64,000 bases of DNA. Source: Novosphingobium umbonatum (GTDB lineage Bacteria; Pseudomonadota; Alphaproteobacteria; Sphingomonadales; Sphingomonadaceae). Both the position numbers and the translations under genes were made by a program. Shown piece after piece: positions 8,816 through 18,250 of the stretch. The DNA lies in contig NZ_SACO01000004.1 in assembly GCF_004005905.1 (NCBI RefSeq), positions 368,684 to 432,683 of the forward strand, in the 5' to 3' direction. The notes beneath the pieces were generated by a model. It saw nothing but the letters and a program-made list of their open reading frames with translations. It ran no database searches and had not been told where the DNA came from. How positions within the stretch are numbered: position 1 is the stretch's first letter; every line of letters starts with the position of its first letter.

Positions 8816-10372
8816 TCAATCCAGATCCAGCACGACCACCGATTTGGCAGGCATGGTCACGCTCAGCGTCGCGCCCTTGATGCTGGCGCCCTTGAACGGC
8901 ACCGGCACCAAGGTCTGCGGCGCGGCAAATGTGTTCATCGTGTTCATCGCGGGCGCGGTCAGGATTTGGCCCGCGACCTTGCCAGCCTTGACGCCGCCCA
9001 GCGCGATCGACACCGGCATGGCGCGGTTCGGGTCCAGATTGGCCAGCGCGACATGGATGTGCCCATCCTTGCCCTTGACCGCCGAGGCGCTGATTGCGGG
9101 CATGGTCCACGCGCCGCGCTTATAGTCTGGCGCTTTCACCTCGATCGGCAACACGGTGGCATCCTGCCAAGGCTTGTAGAGCGAGAAGACGTGATAGGTG
9201 GGCGTCAGCACCATCTTCGCGCCATCGGTCAGGATCATCGTCTGCAACACATTCACCATCTGGGCGATGGCGGTCATCTTCACGCGGTCGACATGTTTGG
9301 CGAACAGGTTGAGATGAACCGCAGCCACCAAAGCATCGCGCAAAGTGTTCTGCTGATAGAGGAAGCCCGGATTGGTGCTCGGTTCGGGCGTGAACCACGT
9401 GCCCCATTCGTCCACGGCCAGAAATACGCGCTTCTTGGGGTCATATTTATCCATGATCGCGCTATGCTTGGTGATCAACTCATCCATGCGCCGCGCCTCG
9501 GACAGGGTCTCGGCCCAGCCATCCTCGTTGAACTGGGTCGCCGATGTGCGCGGAGGCCAACCACCGCCGGGCATGGTGTAATAATGCAAAGACAGGCCAT
9601 CGACCTGATTGGCGGCGATCTTCATCATCGCCTCGGTCCAGCCATAATCATCGACATTGGCGCCGCTGGCGATCTTTATGATGCGCGTGCCCGAAGGAGC
9701 CTTGACAAAAGTGGCGTAGCGGCGGGTTTCATCGGCGGCAAATTCGGGGCGCATATTGCCGCCACAGCCCCATAATTCATTGCCCACGCCAAAATAGGGC
9801 ACCGCCCAAGGCGCCTTATGGCCATTGGCCGCGCGCTCTTCGGCCAAACTGCCGGCAGGGGCGGTCATATATTCCACCCATTCGGCCATCTCGCGCACCG
9901 TGCCATTGCCGACATTGCCCGCAATATAGGGTTCAGCGCCCAATTGCTCGACCAAGTCCATGAATTCATGCGTGCCAACCGTGTTCGGCTCGGTCACACC
10001 GCCCCAATGGGTGTTGACCTTCACCGGGCGCTTGGCCTGTTCGCCAATACCTTCGCGCCAGTGATATTCATCGGCGAAACACCCGCCTGGCCAACGCACA
10101 GTGGGCACTTTCAGCGCTTTGAGCGCGGCCACCACATCATTGCGAAAACCGCGTGTGTTGGGGATCGGGGAATCCTTGCCCACCCACAGGCCGCCATAGA
10201 TGCCCGTGCCCAGATGCTCGGCAAATTGGGTGAAGATATGGCGATCATAGACCCCCGCCGGAGCCTCGGCATGCAGGGTCGCTTCGGCCGATTGGGGCGC
10301 GGCCTGCGCCAAGGCCTGCGTGGCGCTGGATAGAAGCAAGACCGCTGCCAGCCCATGCCTGAAGATTGCCAT
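8816..10372 (-). CDS. Exported GH51 alpha-L-arabinofuranosidase
   Basis: 518 residues from the ATG at 10372, chosen for its GGGAGA ribosome-binding site and the signal peptide (MAIFRHGLAAVLLLSSATQA, cleavage after LAQ). The GH51 (beta/alpha)8 domain shows RWPGGCFADEYHW, the acid/base Glu199 in YFGVGNELWG and the nucleophile Glu322 in LAVDEWGTWF; a C-terminal beta-sandwich follows. GH51 enzymes are often cytoplasmic, so export here suggests that arabino-oligosaccharides are fully digested in the periplasm. It is first in the operon with the two GH43 genes, and a candidate operator lies about 80 bp upstream at 10451. Confidence 0.92.
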   Translation of the reverse strand: MAIFRHGLAAVLLLSSATQALAQAAPQSAEATLHAEAPAGVYDRHIFTQFAEHLGTGIYGGLWVGKDSPIPNTRGFRNDVVAALKALKVPTVRWPGGCFADEYHWREGIGEQAKRPVKVNTHWGGVTEPNTVGTHEFMDLVEQLGAEPYIAGNVGNGTVREMAEWVEYMTAPAGSLAEERAANGHKAPWAVPYFGVGNELWGCGGNMRPEFAADETRRYATFVKAPSGTRIIKIASGANVDDYGWTEAMMKIAANQVDGLSLHYYTMPGGGWPPRTSATQFNEDGWAETLSEARRMDELITKHSAIMDKYDPKKRVFLAVDEWGTWFTPEPSTNPGFLYQQNTLRDALVAAVHLNLFAKHVDRVKMTAIAQMVNVLQTMILTDGAKMVLTPTYHVFSLYKPWQDATVLPIEVKAPDYKRGAWTMPAISASAVKGKDGHIHVALANLDPNRAMPVSIALGGVKAGKVAGQILTAPAMNTMNTFAAPQTLVPVPFKGASIKGATLSVTMPAKSVVVLDLD

Positions 10373-10823
10373 GATTGTCTCCCGATTAGTCTGATTAAGG
10401 TTCAACAGGATGCGGGCCCTGATAGCCGGACATGGCAAGCCTGACCGCCTTGACATCGGTGTCAGACTTTCACACGAAAAGATAAACGACTAAGGGCAAA
10501 ACATTCACCCAGAGCGTCCAAAATCCAGCCCTTCTACTGAGACGCATCCTCGGGGCAGACACGGCTTCGCCGCTCTCCACCCGCTATTTACTCCGACTTA
10601 AATGGATTCGGGCCGGAAGGCAATGCTATTTTGTGAAGCCCCAACGCCCACAGTGGCTTGTGGCCAAACCGATACTCACCAAAATGAAATCCCGCCCCAC
10701 GCAGCCTTGCGTAATGCACTGGCAAGCCTGCCATTACCCCGCCGGTTTATGATCAACACCTGATTTAAGCCGAGGAATCATCGCGCCACACAAACGCGCC
10801 CCGGCAACAGGGAAGGTGATTAC
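10373..10823. other. Divergent intergenic region between the arabinan operon and a TBDR
   Basis: About 450 bp with no acceptable gene. It holds the promoter of the reverse-strand GH51 operon with its operator-like palindrome at 10451-10464. On the other side is the promoter of the forward TBDR, with a GGAAGG ribosome-binding site just before 10824. Beyond these I see no clear structure. Confidence 0.5.
10451..10464. promoter_or_regulatory. Candidate operator, TGACATCGGTGTCA
   Basis: This is a 14-bp palindrome with one imperfect pair. It matches the site upstream of the TBDR/glycosidase unit at 6457 and lies 79 bp before the GH51 start. A single transcription factor would then link the arabinan enzymes to the TBDR/MGH1-like pair. 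Confidence 0.5.
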
Positions 10824-13289
10824 ATGAAAAAAGCGGGACTTATCGTGCTGTTGGCTCAAACTGCCCTGAGCTTTCCGGCACTGGCGGGAACAAGCGCGGC
10901 CGATGCGCCTCCTTCCGCCAAAAAGCCCGAAGCAGAGGTTTTCTCCACCGGCGTGGCCAAAGGACGCGACCGACTGGACAGTGCGACCTCGACGAGTTCC
11001 CTGAAAGCCGAGGACATCCAGAAATTCGGCCCACGCCCACTGGGCGATGTCCTACGCACGATGGCAGGCCTGCGCATCGAATCCGGCATTGGCGAAGGCA
11101 ATAACAATTTCACCGTACGTGGACTTCCGCTGGCCGCCGGTGGCTCCAAATATATGCAGATTCAGGAGGATGGCCTCCCCAATCTGGAATTTGGCGATAT
11201 TTTCAACATCGGTAGCGATGTCTATCTGCGCAATGACTTCAACATCGCCCAGATCGAAACCATCCGCGGCGGATCGGCCTCTACCTTTGCCTCGGACTCG
11301 CCGGGCGGCCTGATCAATCTCATTTCCAAAACCGGCGATGTCGAAGGCGGCTCGGTCAAGCTGACCGGCGGCCTCAACTTTGACACAAAGCGCGTCGATT
11401 TCGACTATGGCGCGCATTTGAGCGACAAGTTGCAATTCCACATCGGCGGCTTCTATCGCGCCGGCGAAGGCCCCCGCAAAATCGGCTTTGACGGTTGGCG
11501 CGGCGGTCAGGTAAAATTCAACATCACCCGCAAATTCGACAATGGCTATATCCGCTTCTACACCAAACTGCTGGACGATCGCTCGCCGGTCTATGCCCCC
11601 TATTTCGTGCGGATCACCGGCACGAATGACAACCCGACCTATAGCAATTTCGCCAATTTCGACATTCGCCGCGACTCTGTGCTCTCGCCCAATCTGGGGC
11701 CGGTGATCACGCTGGATGGCAATAACCAACTGGCCTCGCTGCCGTTGGATACCGGCCAGCATGCGGTGTCCAAATCGCTGGGCCTTGAAGCGCAGTTTGA
11801 TGTGGCGGGCTGGACGATCAGCAACCGCATGCGCTATTCGATGAATTCAGGCGATTTCAGCCGCGCCTTCTCCTCCAGCGCGAATACGGTCGCGGCCTTT
11901 GCCGCCGCCCAAGGCGGCGCTGGTGCCACGGCCAGCTATGCCAGCGGGCCTTTGGCGGGACAGACCATTTCCACCACGACGCCGGTTAATGGCAATGGCC
12001 TGCTGGCGCTCTATTACATCTCCTATACCCGCGTGCCCTCGCTGGATAATTTCACCGATGACCTGCGCGCCTCGCGCCAGTGGAAATTGTCGGGTGGCGA
12101 GTTGACCGTCACCAGCGGGCTCTATCTGGCCTCGCAAAAGATCAACACGCAATGGCTGCATACGGCCATGGATATTGATGTGAATGGCGGCGGCAATACG
12201 GCGATGGTCAATATCACCAGCGCCAGCGGCGTGCCCCAGACGCTCAATGGCTATTACGCCTTCGCGCGTGGCAACAGCCAGTTCCGCCGCATTTTCGACG
12301 TGCAATATGATGTGCTGGCCCCCTATGGCTCGGTCAATTACCGCTTTGGCAAAGTGGCGATCGGCGGCAGCCTGCGTTACGACAGCGGCCGTGTGCGCGG
12401 TTCCCTGTATGGCGCGGATCTGGGCGGCGGGCGCAATGGCCTGATCTCGTATGACATCAATGGCGATGGCATTATCTCGGCCGCCGAAACCCGCGTGGCC
12501 TATCTGCCGCTGACCCAACCCGCGCCTGTGCGCTACAATTACGGCTATGTCAGCTATTCCAGCGGCATCAATTACCGCGTGGCCGAACCCTTCTCGGTCT
12601 TTGCCCGCTATAGCCGTGGCGGTCGCGCCAATGCCGACAAGATCCTGTTCACGCCGGTGGTCAGCACGGTCAATGGCGGCGTATCGAATGTCAGCGACAA
12701 ATATGACGAAGTGCGCCAGTTGGAAGGCGGCTTCAAATTCCGCAAGAACAATGTCACGCTCAACGCCACCGCCTTCCGCGTGACGGCGGCGGACCATAAT
12801 GTGCTGAACGGTTCGGCCAACCGCACGGATCGCTCCTATTCCGCCTATGGTCTGGAACTGGAAGGCGGGCTGCGGCATGGGCCGTTCACACTGGCATGGG
12901 GCGCCACCTATACCAAGGCGAAGATCACCGTGGACCGGCTTGACCCCAGCCTGACCGGCAAGGAACCCCGCCACCAGCCCACCTGGACCTTCACCGCCTC
13001 GCCTCAGGTGGAACTGGGCAGGGTCGCCTTGGGGGCCAGTATTGTGACGATCACCGGCAGCTATGCGCAGGATTCCAACCTGTTGCGTATGCCCGGCTTC
13101 ACCACGGTGGGGGCGTTTGCGCAATATAAGCCGGTGAATCGCGTCACCCTGTCGGTCAATGCCAGCAATCTGTTCGACACAATCGGCATTTTCGAGGTCA
13201 ACCAGAGCAGCGTGCCCGCCAATGGCATCGGATTTGCCCGCTCGATTGATGGGCGCACGGTTTCCGGCTCCATCCGATTCGATTTTTAA
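10824..13289 (+). CDS. TonB-dependent receptor (second, divergent from arabinan operon)
   Basis: 821 residues. The ATG follows GGGAAGG and begins a signal peptide (MKKAGLIVLLAQTALSFPAL, cleavage after LAG). The plug domain has IQKFGPRPLGDVLR, then FTVRGLPLAAGGSKYM and RGGSASTFASDSPGGLINLI. The barrel ends with RSIDGRTVSGSIRFDF, the usual aromatic C-terminus. It is divergent from the GH51-GH43 operon, so it is a candidate importer of arabino-oligosaccharides, but no shared operator was seen directly upstream of it. A strong hairpin follows the stop, so it is transcribed alone. The family is certain; the substrate is inferred. Confidence 0.9.
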   Translation: MKKAGLIVLLAQTALSFPALAGTSAADAPPSAKKPEAEVFSTGVAKGRDRLDSATSTSSLKAEDIQKFGPRPLGDVLRTMAGLRIESGIGEGNNNFTVRGLPLAAGGSKYMQIQEDGLPNLEFGDIFNIGSDVYLRNDFNIAQIETIRGGSASTFASDSPGGLINLISKTGDVEGGSVKLTGGLNFDTKRVDFDYGAHLSDKLQFHIGGFYRAGEGPRKIGFDGWRGGQVKFNITRKFDNGYIRFYTKLLDDRSPVYAPYFVRITGTNDNPTYSNFANFDIRRDSVLSPNLGPVITLDGNNQLASLPLDTGQHAVSKSLGLEAQFDVAGWTISNRMRYSMNSGDFSRAFSSSANTVAAFAAAQGGAGATASYASGPLAGQTISTTTPVNGNGLLALYYISYTRVPSLDNFTDDLRASRQWKLSGGELTVTSGLYLASQKINTQWLHTAMDIDVNGGGNTAMVNITSASGVPQTLNGYYAFARGNSQFRRIFDVQYDVLAPYGSVNYRFGKVAIGGSLRYDSGRVRGSLYGADLGGGRNGLISYDINGDGIISAAETRVAYLPLTQPAPVRYNYGYVSYSSGINYRVAEPFSVFARYSRGGRANADKILFTPVVSTVNGGVSNVSDKYDEVRQLEGGFKFRKNNVTLNATAFRVTAADHNVLNGSANRTDRSYSAYGLELEGGLRHGPFTLAWGATYTKAKITVDRLDPSLTGKEPRHQPTWTFTASPQVELGRVALGASIVTITGSYAQDSNLLRMPGFTTVGAFAQYKPVNRVTLSVNASNLFDTIGIFEVNQSSVPANGIGFARSIDGRTVSGSIRFDF

Positions 13290-13296
13290 CCTGATC

Positions 13297-13329
13297 TGCC
13301 ACCCTGCCCTGTCCACGGGCAGGGTGGCA
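13297..13329 (+). terminator. Hairpin terminator after the TBDR at 10824
   Basis: The arms TGCCACCCTGCCC and GGGCAGGGTGGCA form a perfect 13-bp stem with a 7-nt loop, 7 bp after the stop. No U-tract follows, so it may act as a pause site or transcript-end stabiliser rather than a full intrinsic terminator. Confidence 0.7.
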
Positions 13330-13397
13330 TAGGCGCCACCACGCAAAAACCGCGCAAATGCTGCACTTGCGCCATGCAAAGGCGGCAGGACGCCTAT

Positions 13398-13407
13398 ATA
13401 GCGCTAT
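13398..13407. promoter_or_regulatory. Candidate LacI-type operator, ATAGCGCTAT
   Basis: This is a perfect 10-bp palindrome with the TAGCGCTA core found at four promoters of the gentisate/GH3 cluster (51575-54314). It lies about 255 bp upstream of the TBDR at 13662, far for simple repression. The core matches, but the flanks differ from the NTAGCGCTAYAC consensus of the other four. Confidence 0.35.
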
Positions 13408-13661
13408 TTTCGCCACACCCCTTCTCGGCATAATACACGGCCAGCCCCGCTGTTACGGCATTTCCTGCTGGATATTCACTGCTGCATTTTTGCAACACAA
13501 TGCCGCAGCGCGGCAAAAATCCCCCGTCGATACGTCGAAGGTAGTATAGGGTCTGACGCAAGCTCCCTCGCATAAGGCTCCTGCCACGATGCTCACCATA
13601 ACCAAAACGAGCATCCCCCATCGCAGGCAGGAACCGAAACAGATCCATGAGGGACCGCATT

Positions 13662-16193
13662 ATGAAGAAGATTTTGTTCTGCAGCACCGCGCTGGCCATG
13701 ATTGCGCCGGTCGCCGCGCAGGCCGCTGACCAAGAACCCACCAGCGAAATCATCGTCACCGGCACCCGCCAGACCGGCATGAAGGCCGCCGACAGCGCCG
13801 CCCCGATCCAGCTGATCGGCGCACAAGCCTTCCAGAGCGTCGGCCAGCAGGATCTGACCCAGGTTCTGGCCCAGACCCTTCCCTCGCTCAACTTCCAGGG
13901 CCTGGGTGGTGACACCGCCAACCTCACCCTTTCGGCTGCCCTGCGCGGCATCAGCCCCAATGACACGCTGGTGCTGATCAACGGCAAGCGTCGCCACACC
14001 ACCGCCAACCTCGCCGTGCTGGGCGGCAGCCCCTTCTCGGGCAGCGCCACCACTGACCTGTCCTTCGTGCCCACCAACTCCATTGGCCGCGTCGAAGTGC
14101 TGCAGGACGGTGCCGCCGCGCAATATGGTTCGGACGCCATTGCAGGCGTGGTCAACATCCAGCTGAAGAACGCCGACCATGGCGGCACGATCACCGCCAC
14201 CGGTGGCAGCAATTATCAAAACGGCGGCAAGACGGCCGCTGTAGGCTCGAACTTCGGCTTCAAGCTGGGTGAAAAGGGCTTCATCAACATCACCGGCGAA
14301 TACAAGTTCCATGACTATACCCAGCATGGCAACTATGACCGCCGCTTCTTCTACGCCGATGGCTCGTTCAAGCCCGGCCTGAGCACCACGGTTGTCAACG
14401 GCCTCAAGTCGAACCCCTATTACCCCAACGTCAACCGCATCAATGGTGACGCGCGTTACACGATCTATAACCTGTCGTTCAACGCAGGCTATGACGTGGG
14501 TTCGGACGCACAGGTTTACGCCTTCGGCACCTATGGCAACCGCAACGCCCGTTCTTTCCAGAACTACCGTAATGCCGAACGCGTTTCGGGCACCACCAGC
14601 ACCGGTACCACGGTTTACCCGCTGTCGCAGGGCTTCCTGCCGCAGGAAAACATCCGCGAGGAAGATTTCTCGCTGACCGCCGGTATCAAGGGCAAGGCCG
14701 CCGAATGGAACTATGACCTGTCGGCCACCTATGGCAAGGACGCGGTCGGTCTCTACACGATCAATTCGGCCAACCCCACGCTGTTCTCGATGTTGCAATC
14801 GGCCAGCGCCACGCCGCTCACCGGCATCCAGCGCAATTTCTATGACGGCCAGCTGTCGAACAGCGAATGGGTCGCCAACATTGACGTCAGCCGCGACTTT
14901 GAAATCGGCACCGAAAAGCCGCTGACGCTGGCCATGGGTGGCGAATATCGCAATGGCAATTATTCGATTAGCCAGGGCGAATATGCCTCCTACATCTTCG
15001 GCGGCGCGCAGTCCTATCCCGGCTTTGCCCCCACCGATGCCGGTTCCTTCGGCCGCAAGAGCTATGCCGGTTATGTTGACGTAGCCGCCGACCCGATCAA
15101 GGGCCTGCATGTCGATGTCGCTGGCCGCTTCGAACATTATTCGGACTTTGGTTCGGTGTGGATCGGCAAGGGCAACGCCCGTTACGACTTCTCCGAAAAG
15201 TTCGCGGTTCGCGGCACGGTGTCGAACGGCTTCCGCGCTCCCACGCTGGCCGAACAATATTATTCGTCGGTTAACGTCGGCCCCGGCTCGACCTTTGGCC
15301 AGCTGCCCCCCAACTCGGCGGCTGCCCAGCTGCTCGGCTTTGCCAAGCTGCGTCCTGAAAAGTCGGTCAACTTCTCGGGCGGCGTGGTGCTGCACCCCGC
15401 GCCCAAGCTGCAGATCACGATTGACGCCTATCAGATCAAGATCAAGGACCGCATCGTTCCCTCGGGCGATATCTTCGGCACCTTGGGCACCACCACGGTC
15501 TCGGCCGCTGTGGTCAATGCTCTGACCTCGCGCGGTGTGTCGCTGGCTGATGCCACGTCCTATGCCGGCATCAACATCTTCACCAACGGTGTCAGCACCC
15601 GCACCCGCGGCGTGGAAGCCACCGCCAACTATGCCAGCGACTTTGGCGATATGGGCAAGGTCGATTGGTCGCTGGGCGTGAACTATAACAAGACCGAGAT
15701 CACCAAGATCGCCAGCCTGCCTGCGGCTGTATACAATGCCGCCCAGGGCCAGACCAAGCTGTTGACCCAGAACGCGATGGACGCGCTGACCACGGCTACG
15801 CCGCGGATGAAGGTGATCGCCAACGCCTTGTGGAGCAAGGGCAAGTTCCAGGTGAACCTGCGCGAGACCATCTACGGCACCACCAGCCAGCATGTCAGCA
15901 CCGACGGTTCGGGCAATTGTAACTCGACCACCGGCGAGGCCTGCCAGCTGTTGAAGATCGGCACCACGCTGATCACCGACCTCAACGTGGGTTACAAGCT
16001 GACCCCGCGCGTCCGCTTTGACGTGGGTGCCAACAACCTGTTCGACAAGCAGGCCCCCACCACGCCAACCATCTTCAAGGGCACGACCAGCGAGCGTCCT
16101 TTGTCGGGCAACGTGTATAATGCGGCTCTGGGCTTCACGCCCTGGGGTATCAACGGCGGCTATTACTACGCCCGCGCTACCTTTAACTTCTAA
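13662..16193 (+). CDS. TonB-dependent receptor (third), codon-biased and probably highly expressed
   Basis: 843 residues from the ATG at 13662, preceded by GAGGG and starting a signal peptide (MKKILFCSTALAMIAPVA, cleavage after AQA). An ATG at 13647 is less likely because the ribosome-binding site lies after it. The TonB-box/plug region has EIIVTGTRQTG, then LINGKRRHTTANLA and RVEVLQDGAAAQYGSDAIAG. The barrel terminus is YYYARATFNF. It uses AAG, AAC, TTC and CTG more consistently than the neighbouring receptor at 10824, as expected of an abundant protein. A good intrinsic terminator follows. The substrate is unknown. Confidence 0.92.
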   Translation: MKKILFCSTALAMIAPVAAQAADQEPTSEIIVTGTRQTGMKAADSAAPIQLIGAQAFQSVGQQDLTQVLAQTLPSLNFQGLGGDTANLTLSAALRGISPNDTLVLINGKRRHTTANLAVLGGSPFSGSATTDLSFVPTNSIGRVEVLQDGAAAQYGSDAIAGVVNIQLKNADHGGTITATGGSNYQNGGKTAAVGSNFGFKLGEKGFINITGEYKFHDYTQHGNYDRRFFYADGSFKPGLSTTVVNGLKSNPYYPNVNRINGDARYTIYNLSFNAGYDVGSDAQVYAFGTYGNRNARSFQNYRNAERVSGTTSTGTTVYPLSQGFLPQENIREEDFSLTAGIKGKAAEWNYDLSATYGKDAVGLYTINSANPTLFSMLQSASATPLTGIQRNFYDGQLSNSEWVANIDVSRDFEIGTEKPLTLAMGGEYRNGNYSISQGEYASYIFGGAQSYPGFAPTDAGSFGRKSYAGYVDVAADPIKGLHVDVAGRFEHYSDFGSVWIGKGNARYDFSEKFAVRGTVSNGFRAPTLAEQYYSSVNVGPGSTFGQLPPNSAAAQLLGFAKLRPEKSVNFSGGVVLHPAPKLQITIDAYQIKIKDRIVPSGDIFGTLGTTTVSAAVVNALTSRGVSLADATSYAGINIFTNGVSTRTRGVEATANYASDFGDMGKVDWSLGVNYNKTEITKIASLPAAVYNAAQGQTKLLTQNAMDALTTATPRMKVIANALWSKGKFQVNLRETIYGTTSQHVSTDGSGNCNSTTGEACQLLKIGTTLITDLNVGYKLTPRVRFDVGANNLFDKQAPTTPTIFKGTTSERPLSGNVYNAALGFTPWGINGGYYYARATFNF

Positions 16194-16207
16194 GCCGGTC
16201 TAATCTG

Positions 16208-16260
16208 AAAAGGCCCGGCCTGCCCTCCACAACGGAGCGCGCAGGTCGGGCTTTTTCTTT
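16208..16260 (+). terminator. Rho-independent terminator after the third TBDR
   Basis: The arms AAAAGGCCCGGCCTGC and GCAGGTCGGGCTTTTT pair over 16 positions with two imperfect pairs. The stem is flanked by an A-run on the left and CTTTTTCTTT on the right. It begins 15 bp after the stop at 16193 and is the strongest intrinsic terminator in the window. Confidence 0.85.
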
Positions 16261-16297
16261 GCCCAAACCCGCCCGATAGGCCTATGCACATCCCGTG

Positions 16298-18250
16298 ATG
16301 AGTGATCCCTTTGCCCAAGCAGCGCAGGCGCTGGCCACAGCCCCTGCCCGCGCCGAGAAACTGGCCCGCAATCTGGTGGCCCGCGCGCCCCAAGATCCCC
16401 GCCCGCGCCTGATCCTGGCCTCGGCCTTGCGCCGACAGGGGAAATGTCAGGACGCATTGGCGCTGCTGGTGCCCTTGGCGCAGGCCTATCCCAATGCGGC
16501 GCGTACCCGTTACGAATTGGGCCTGTGCCTGCGCGCCATTGGCCACGGGGCAGAAGGCATGGTGCAATTGGAGGCGGCAACCCAGCTTGACCCTTCGCTG
16601 GTCGAAGCATGGCAGGCCTTGGCCGATGCCAGTTTTGCCACAGGCGATGCCGCGCGCGAATTGCGCGCCAATGCCGCGCTGGCCCGCCTTGATGCAGACC
16701 ATCCCGATGTGGGGCGCGGGGCGGAACTGGTGGTGCTGGGCCGCTGTGATCAGGCCGAGCCGATCCTGCGCCAATTCCTGCTCAAACAGCCCAACCATGC
16801 GCAGGCCTCCCGCTTGTTGGCCGCCTGCTATGTGGCTGCCCGTGCGTTCGACCATGCCGAGACGCTGCTGCGGCATGCGATCAGCCTCAAGCCCGATGAC
16901 AAGCTCGCCCGTTTTGACCTAGCGCGCAGCCTGTTCGCCCGCCAACAGGCCGAAGCCGCGCTAGCCGAACTCGCCCCGCTGGAGGCTGCCGAACCCGCCA
17001 ATCCCGCCTATCGTAATTTGCGCGCCGGATGCCTCGCACTACTGGGCGATGATGCGGGGGCCGAGGCGCTCCATGCCAGTCTGGCGCAGGAATTTCCCGA
17101 AAACCCGCGCATCGCGGTCAACCACGGCCATGCCCTGCGCACCAAAGGCGAACGCGATGCCGCCATTGCAGCCTATCGCCGCGCCATCGCCTTGGCCCCG
17201 CGCACGGGCGAGGCCTGGTGGAGTCTGGCCAATCTGAAAGTCGGCACGCTGACCGCGCAGGATGGGGCGACGATGCGCGGGCTTTTGGCGGATAAAAGCC
17301 TGCCCGATGTCGACCGCCTGCATCTCGACTATGCCTTGGGCCGCGCCTGCGAGGATGGCGGCGATGCGCCTCAAGCCTTTGATCATTATGCCAAGGGTGC
17401 GGATCTGGCGCGGCGGCATTACGCCATGGTCATCCCCGACTATGCCGCCGAAGCGCAAGCGGTTGCCACGCGCTTCACGCCGGAATTTCTGGCCGAGCGC
17501 GCCGATTGGGGTGTGGCGAATGCCTCGCCCATCTTCATCCTTGGCCTGCCGCGCTCAGGCTCGACGCTGGTGGAACAAATTCTGGCCAGCCATCCCCAGA
17601 TCGAAGGCACGATGGAATTGCCCTATATGGGCGCCATCGCCTCACGCCTTGCCGCCAAAGGCCCGCAGGCGGTGGAAGAGGCCAGCGCTGATGACATTCG
17701 CCAATGGGGCGAGGAATATCTGGCCCGCGCCGCCGTGCATCGCCGCCTTGGCCGCCCCTATTTCATCGACAAGATGCCCAACAATTTCCGCCACATCGGC
17801 CTGATCCGCCTGATGCTGCCCAAGGCGCGGATCGTGGACGTGCGCCGCCATCCCATGGCCTCCTGCTTCTCCGGCTTCAAACAACTCTTCGCCGAGGGGC
17901 AGGAGTTTTCCTATTCGCTGGAGGATCTGGGCGCCTATTACCGGCATTATCTGGCCATCATCCGCCATTTCCACGAGGTAGCCCCCCTATCGGTTCACAC
18001 CCTGATCTATGAGGATCTGGTGGAGGACACCGAAACGCAGGTGCGCAAGCTTCTGGAGGCGGTGGGAGTCGATTTCCACCCCGCCACGCTGCGCTTCTTT
18101 GAGAACGACCGCGCCGTCCGCACCGTCAGCTCCGAACAGGTGCGCCAGCCCATCTATCGTTCCGGATTGGACCACTGGCGCGCGTTTGAACCGCAACTGG
18201 CGCCCTTGGCACAGGCCTTGGGTGATGCGTTGGAAAACTGGCGGGATTAA
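16298..18250 (+). CDS. TPR-repeat sulfotransferase family protein
   Basis: 650 residues from the ATG at 16298 (a GTG directly before it is also possible). Residues about 1-390 are tandem tetratricopeptide repeats. From about 412 comes a sulfotransferase-3-type domain with the 5'-phosphosulfate-binding loop LGLPRSGSTLVEQILASHP and a downstream motif RIVDVRRHPMASCFS, which fits the 3'-phosphate site. No signal peptide is visible, so it is likely cytoplasmic and PAPS-dependent. Such proteins often lie beside TBDR genes in sphingomonads; the acceptor is unknown. It starts about 100 bp after the TBDR terminator and ends with a 4-bp convergent overlap with the next gene. Confidence 0.85.
   Translation: MSDPFAQAAQALATAPARAEKLARNLVARAPQDPRPRLILASALRRQGKCQDALALLVPLAQAYPNAARTRYELGLCLRAIGHGAEGMVQLEAATQLDPSLVEAWQALADASFATGDAARELRANAALARLDADHPDVGRGAELVVLGRCDQAEPILRQFLLKQPNHAQASRLLAACYVAARAFDHAETLLRHAISLKPDDKLARFDLARSLFARQQAEAALAELAPLEAAEPANPAYRNLRAGCLALLGDDAGAEALHASLAQEFPENPRIAVNHGHALRTKGERDAAIAAYRRAIALAPRTGEAWWSLANLKVGTLTAQDGATMRGLLADKSLPDVDRLHLDYALGRACEDGGDAPQAFDHYAKGADLARRHYAMVIPDYAAEAQAVATRFTPEFLAERADWGVANASPIFILGLPRSGSTLVEQILASHPQIEGTMELPYMGAIASRLAAKGPQAVEEASADDIRQWGEEYLARAAVHRRLGRPYFIDKMPNNFRHIGLIRLMLPKARIVDVRRHPMASCFSGFKQLFAEGQEFSYSLEDLGAYYRHYLAIIRHFHEVAPLSVHTLIYEDLVEDTETQVRKLLEAVGVDFHPATLRFFENDRAVRTVSSEQVRQPIYRSGLDHWRAFEPQLAPLAQALGDALENWRD

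Larger units (their letters stand above)
13290..13661. other. Intergenic region between two TBDR genes
   Basis: About 370 bp. It contains the hairpin terminator of the upstream TBDR (13297-13329), a TAGCGCTA palindrome at 13399-13406, and a short palindrome TGCATTTTTGCA at 13483-13494. No gene is supported. The ribosome-binding site GAGGG (13649-13653) precedes the next start. Confidence 0.5.

Noticed and set aside
11847..13379. Open frame of 510 codons on the minus strand opposite the second TBDR
   Set aside because: It crosses the terminator hairpin and has no domain; an antisense shadow.
13593..15893. Open frame of 766 codons on the minus strand opposite the third TBDR
   Set aside because: Antisense to a strongly codon-biased real gene.
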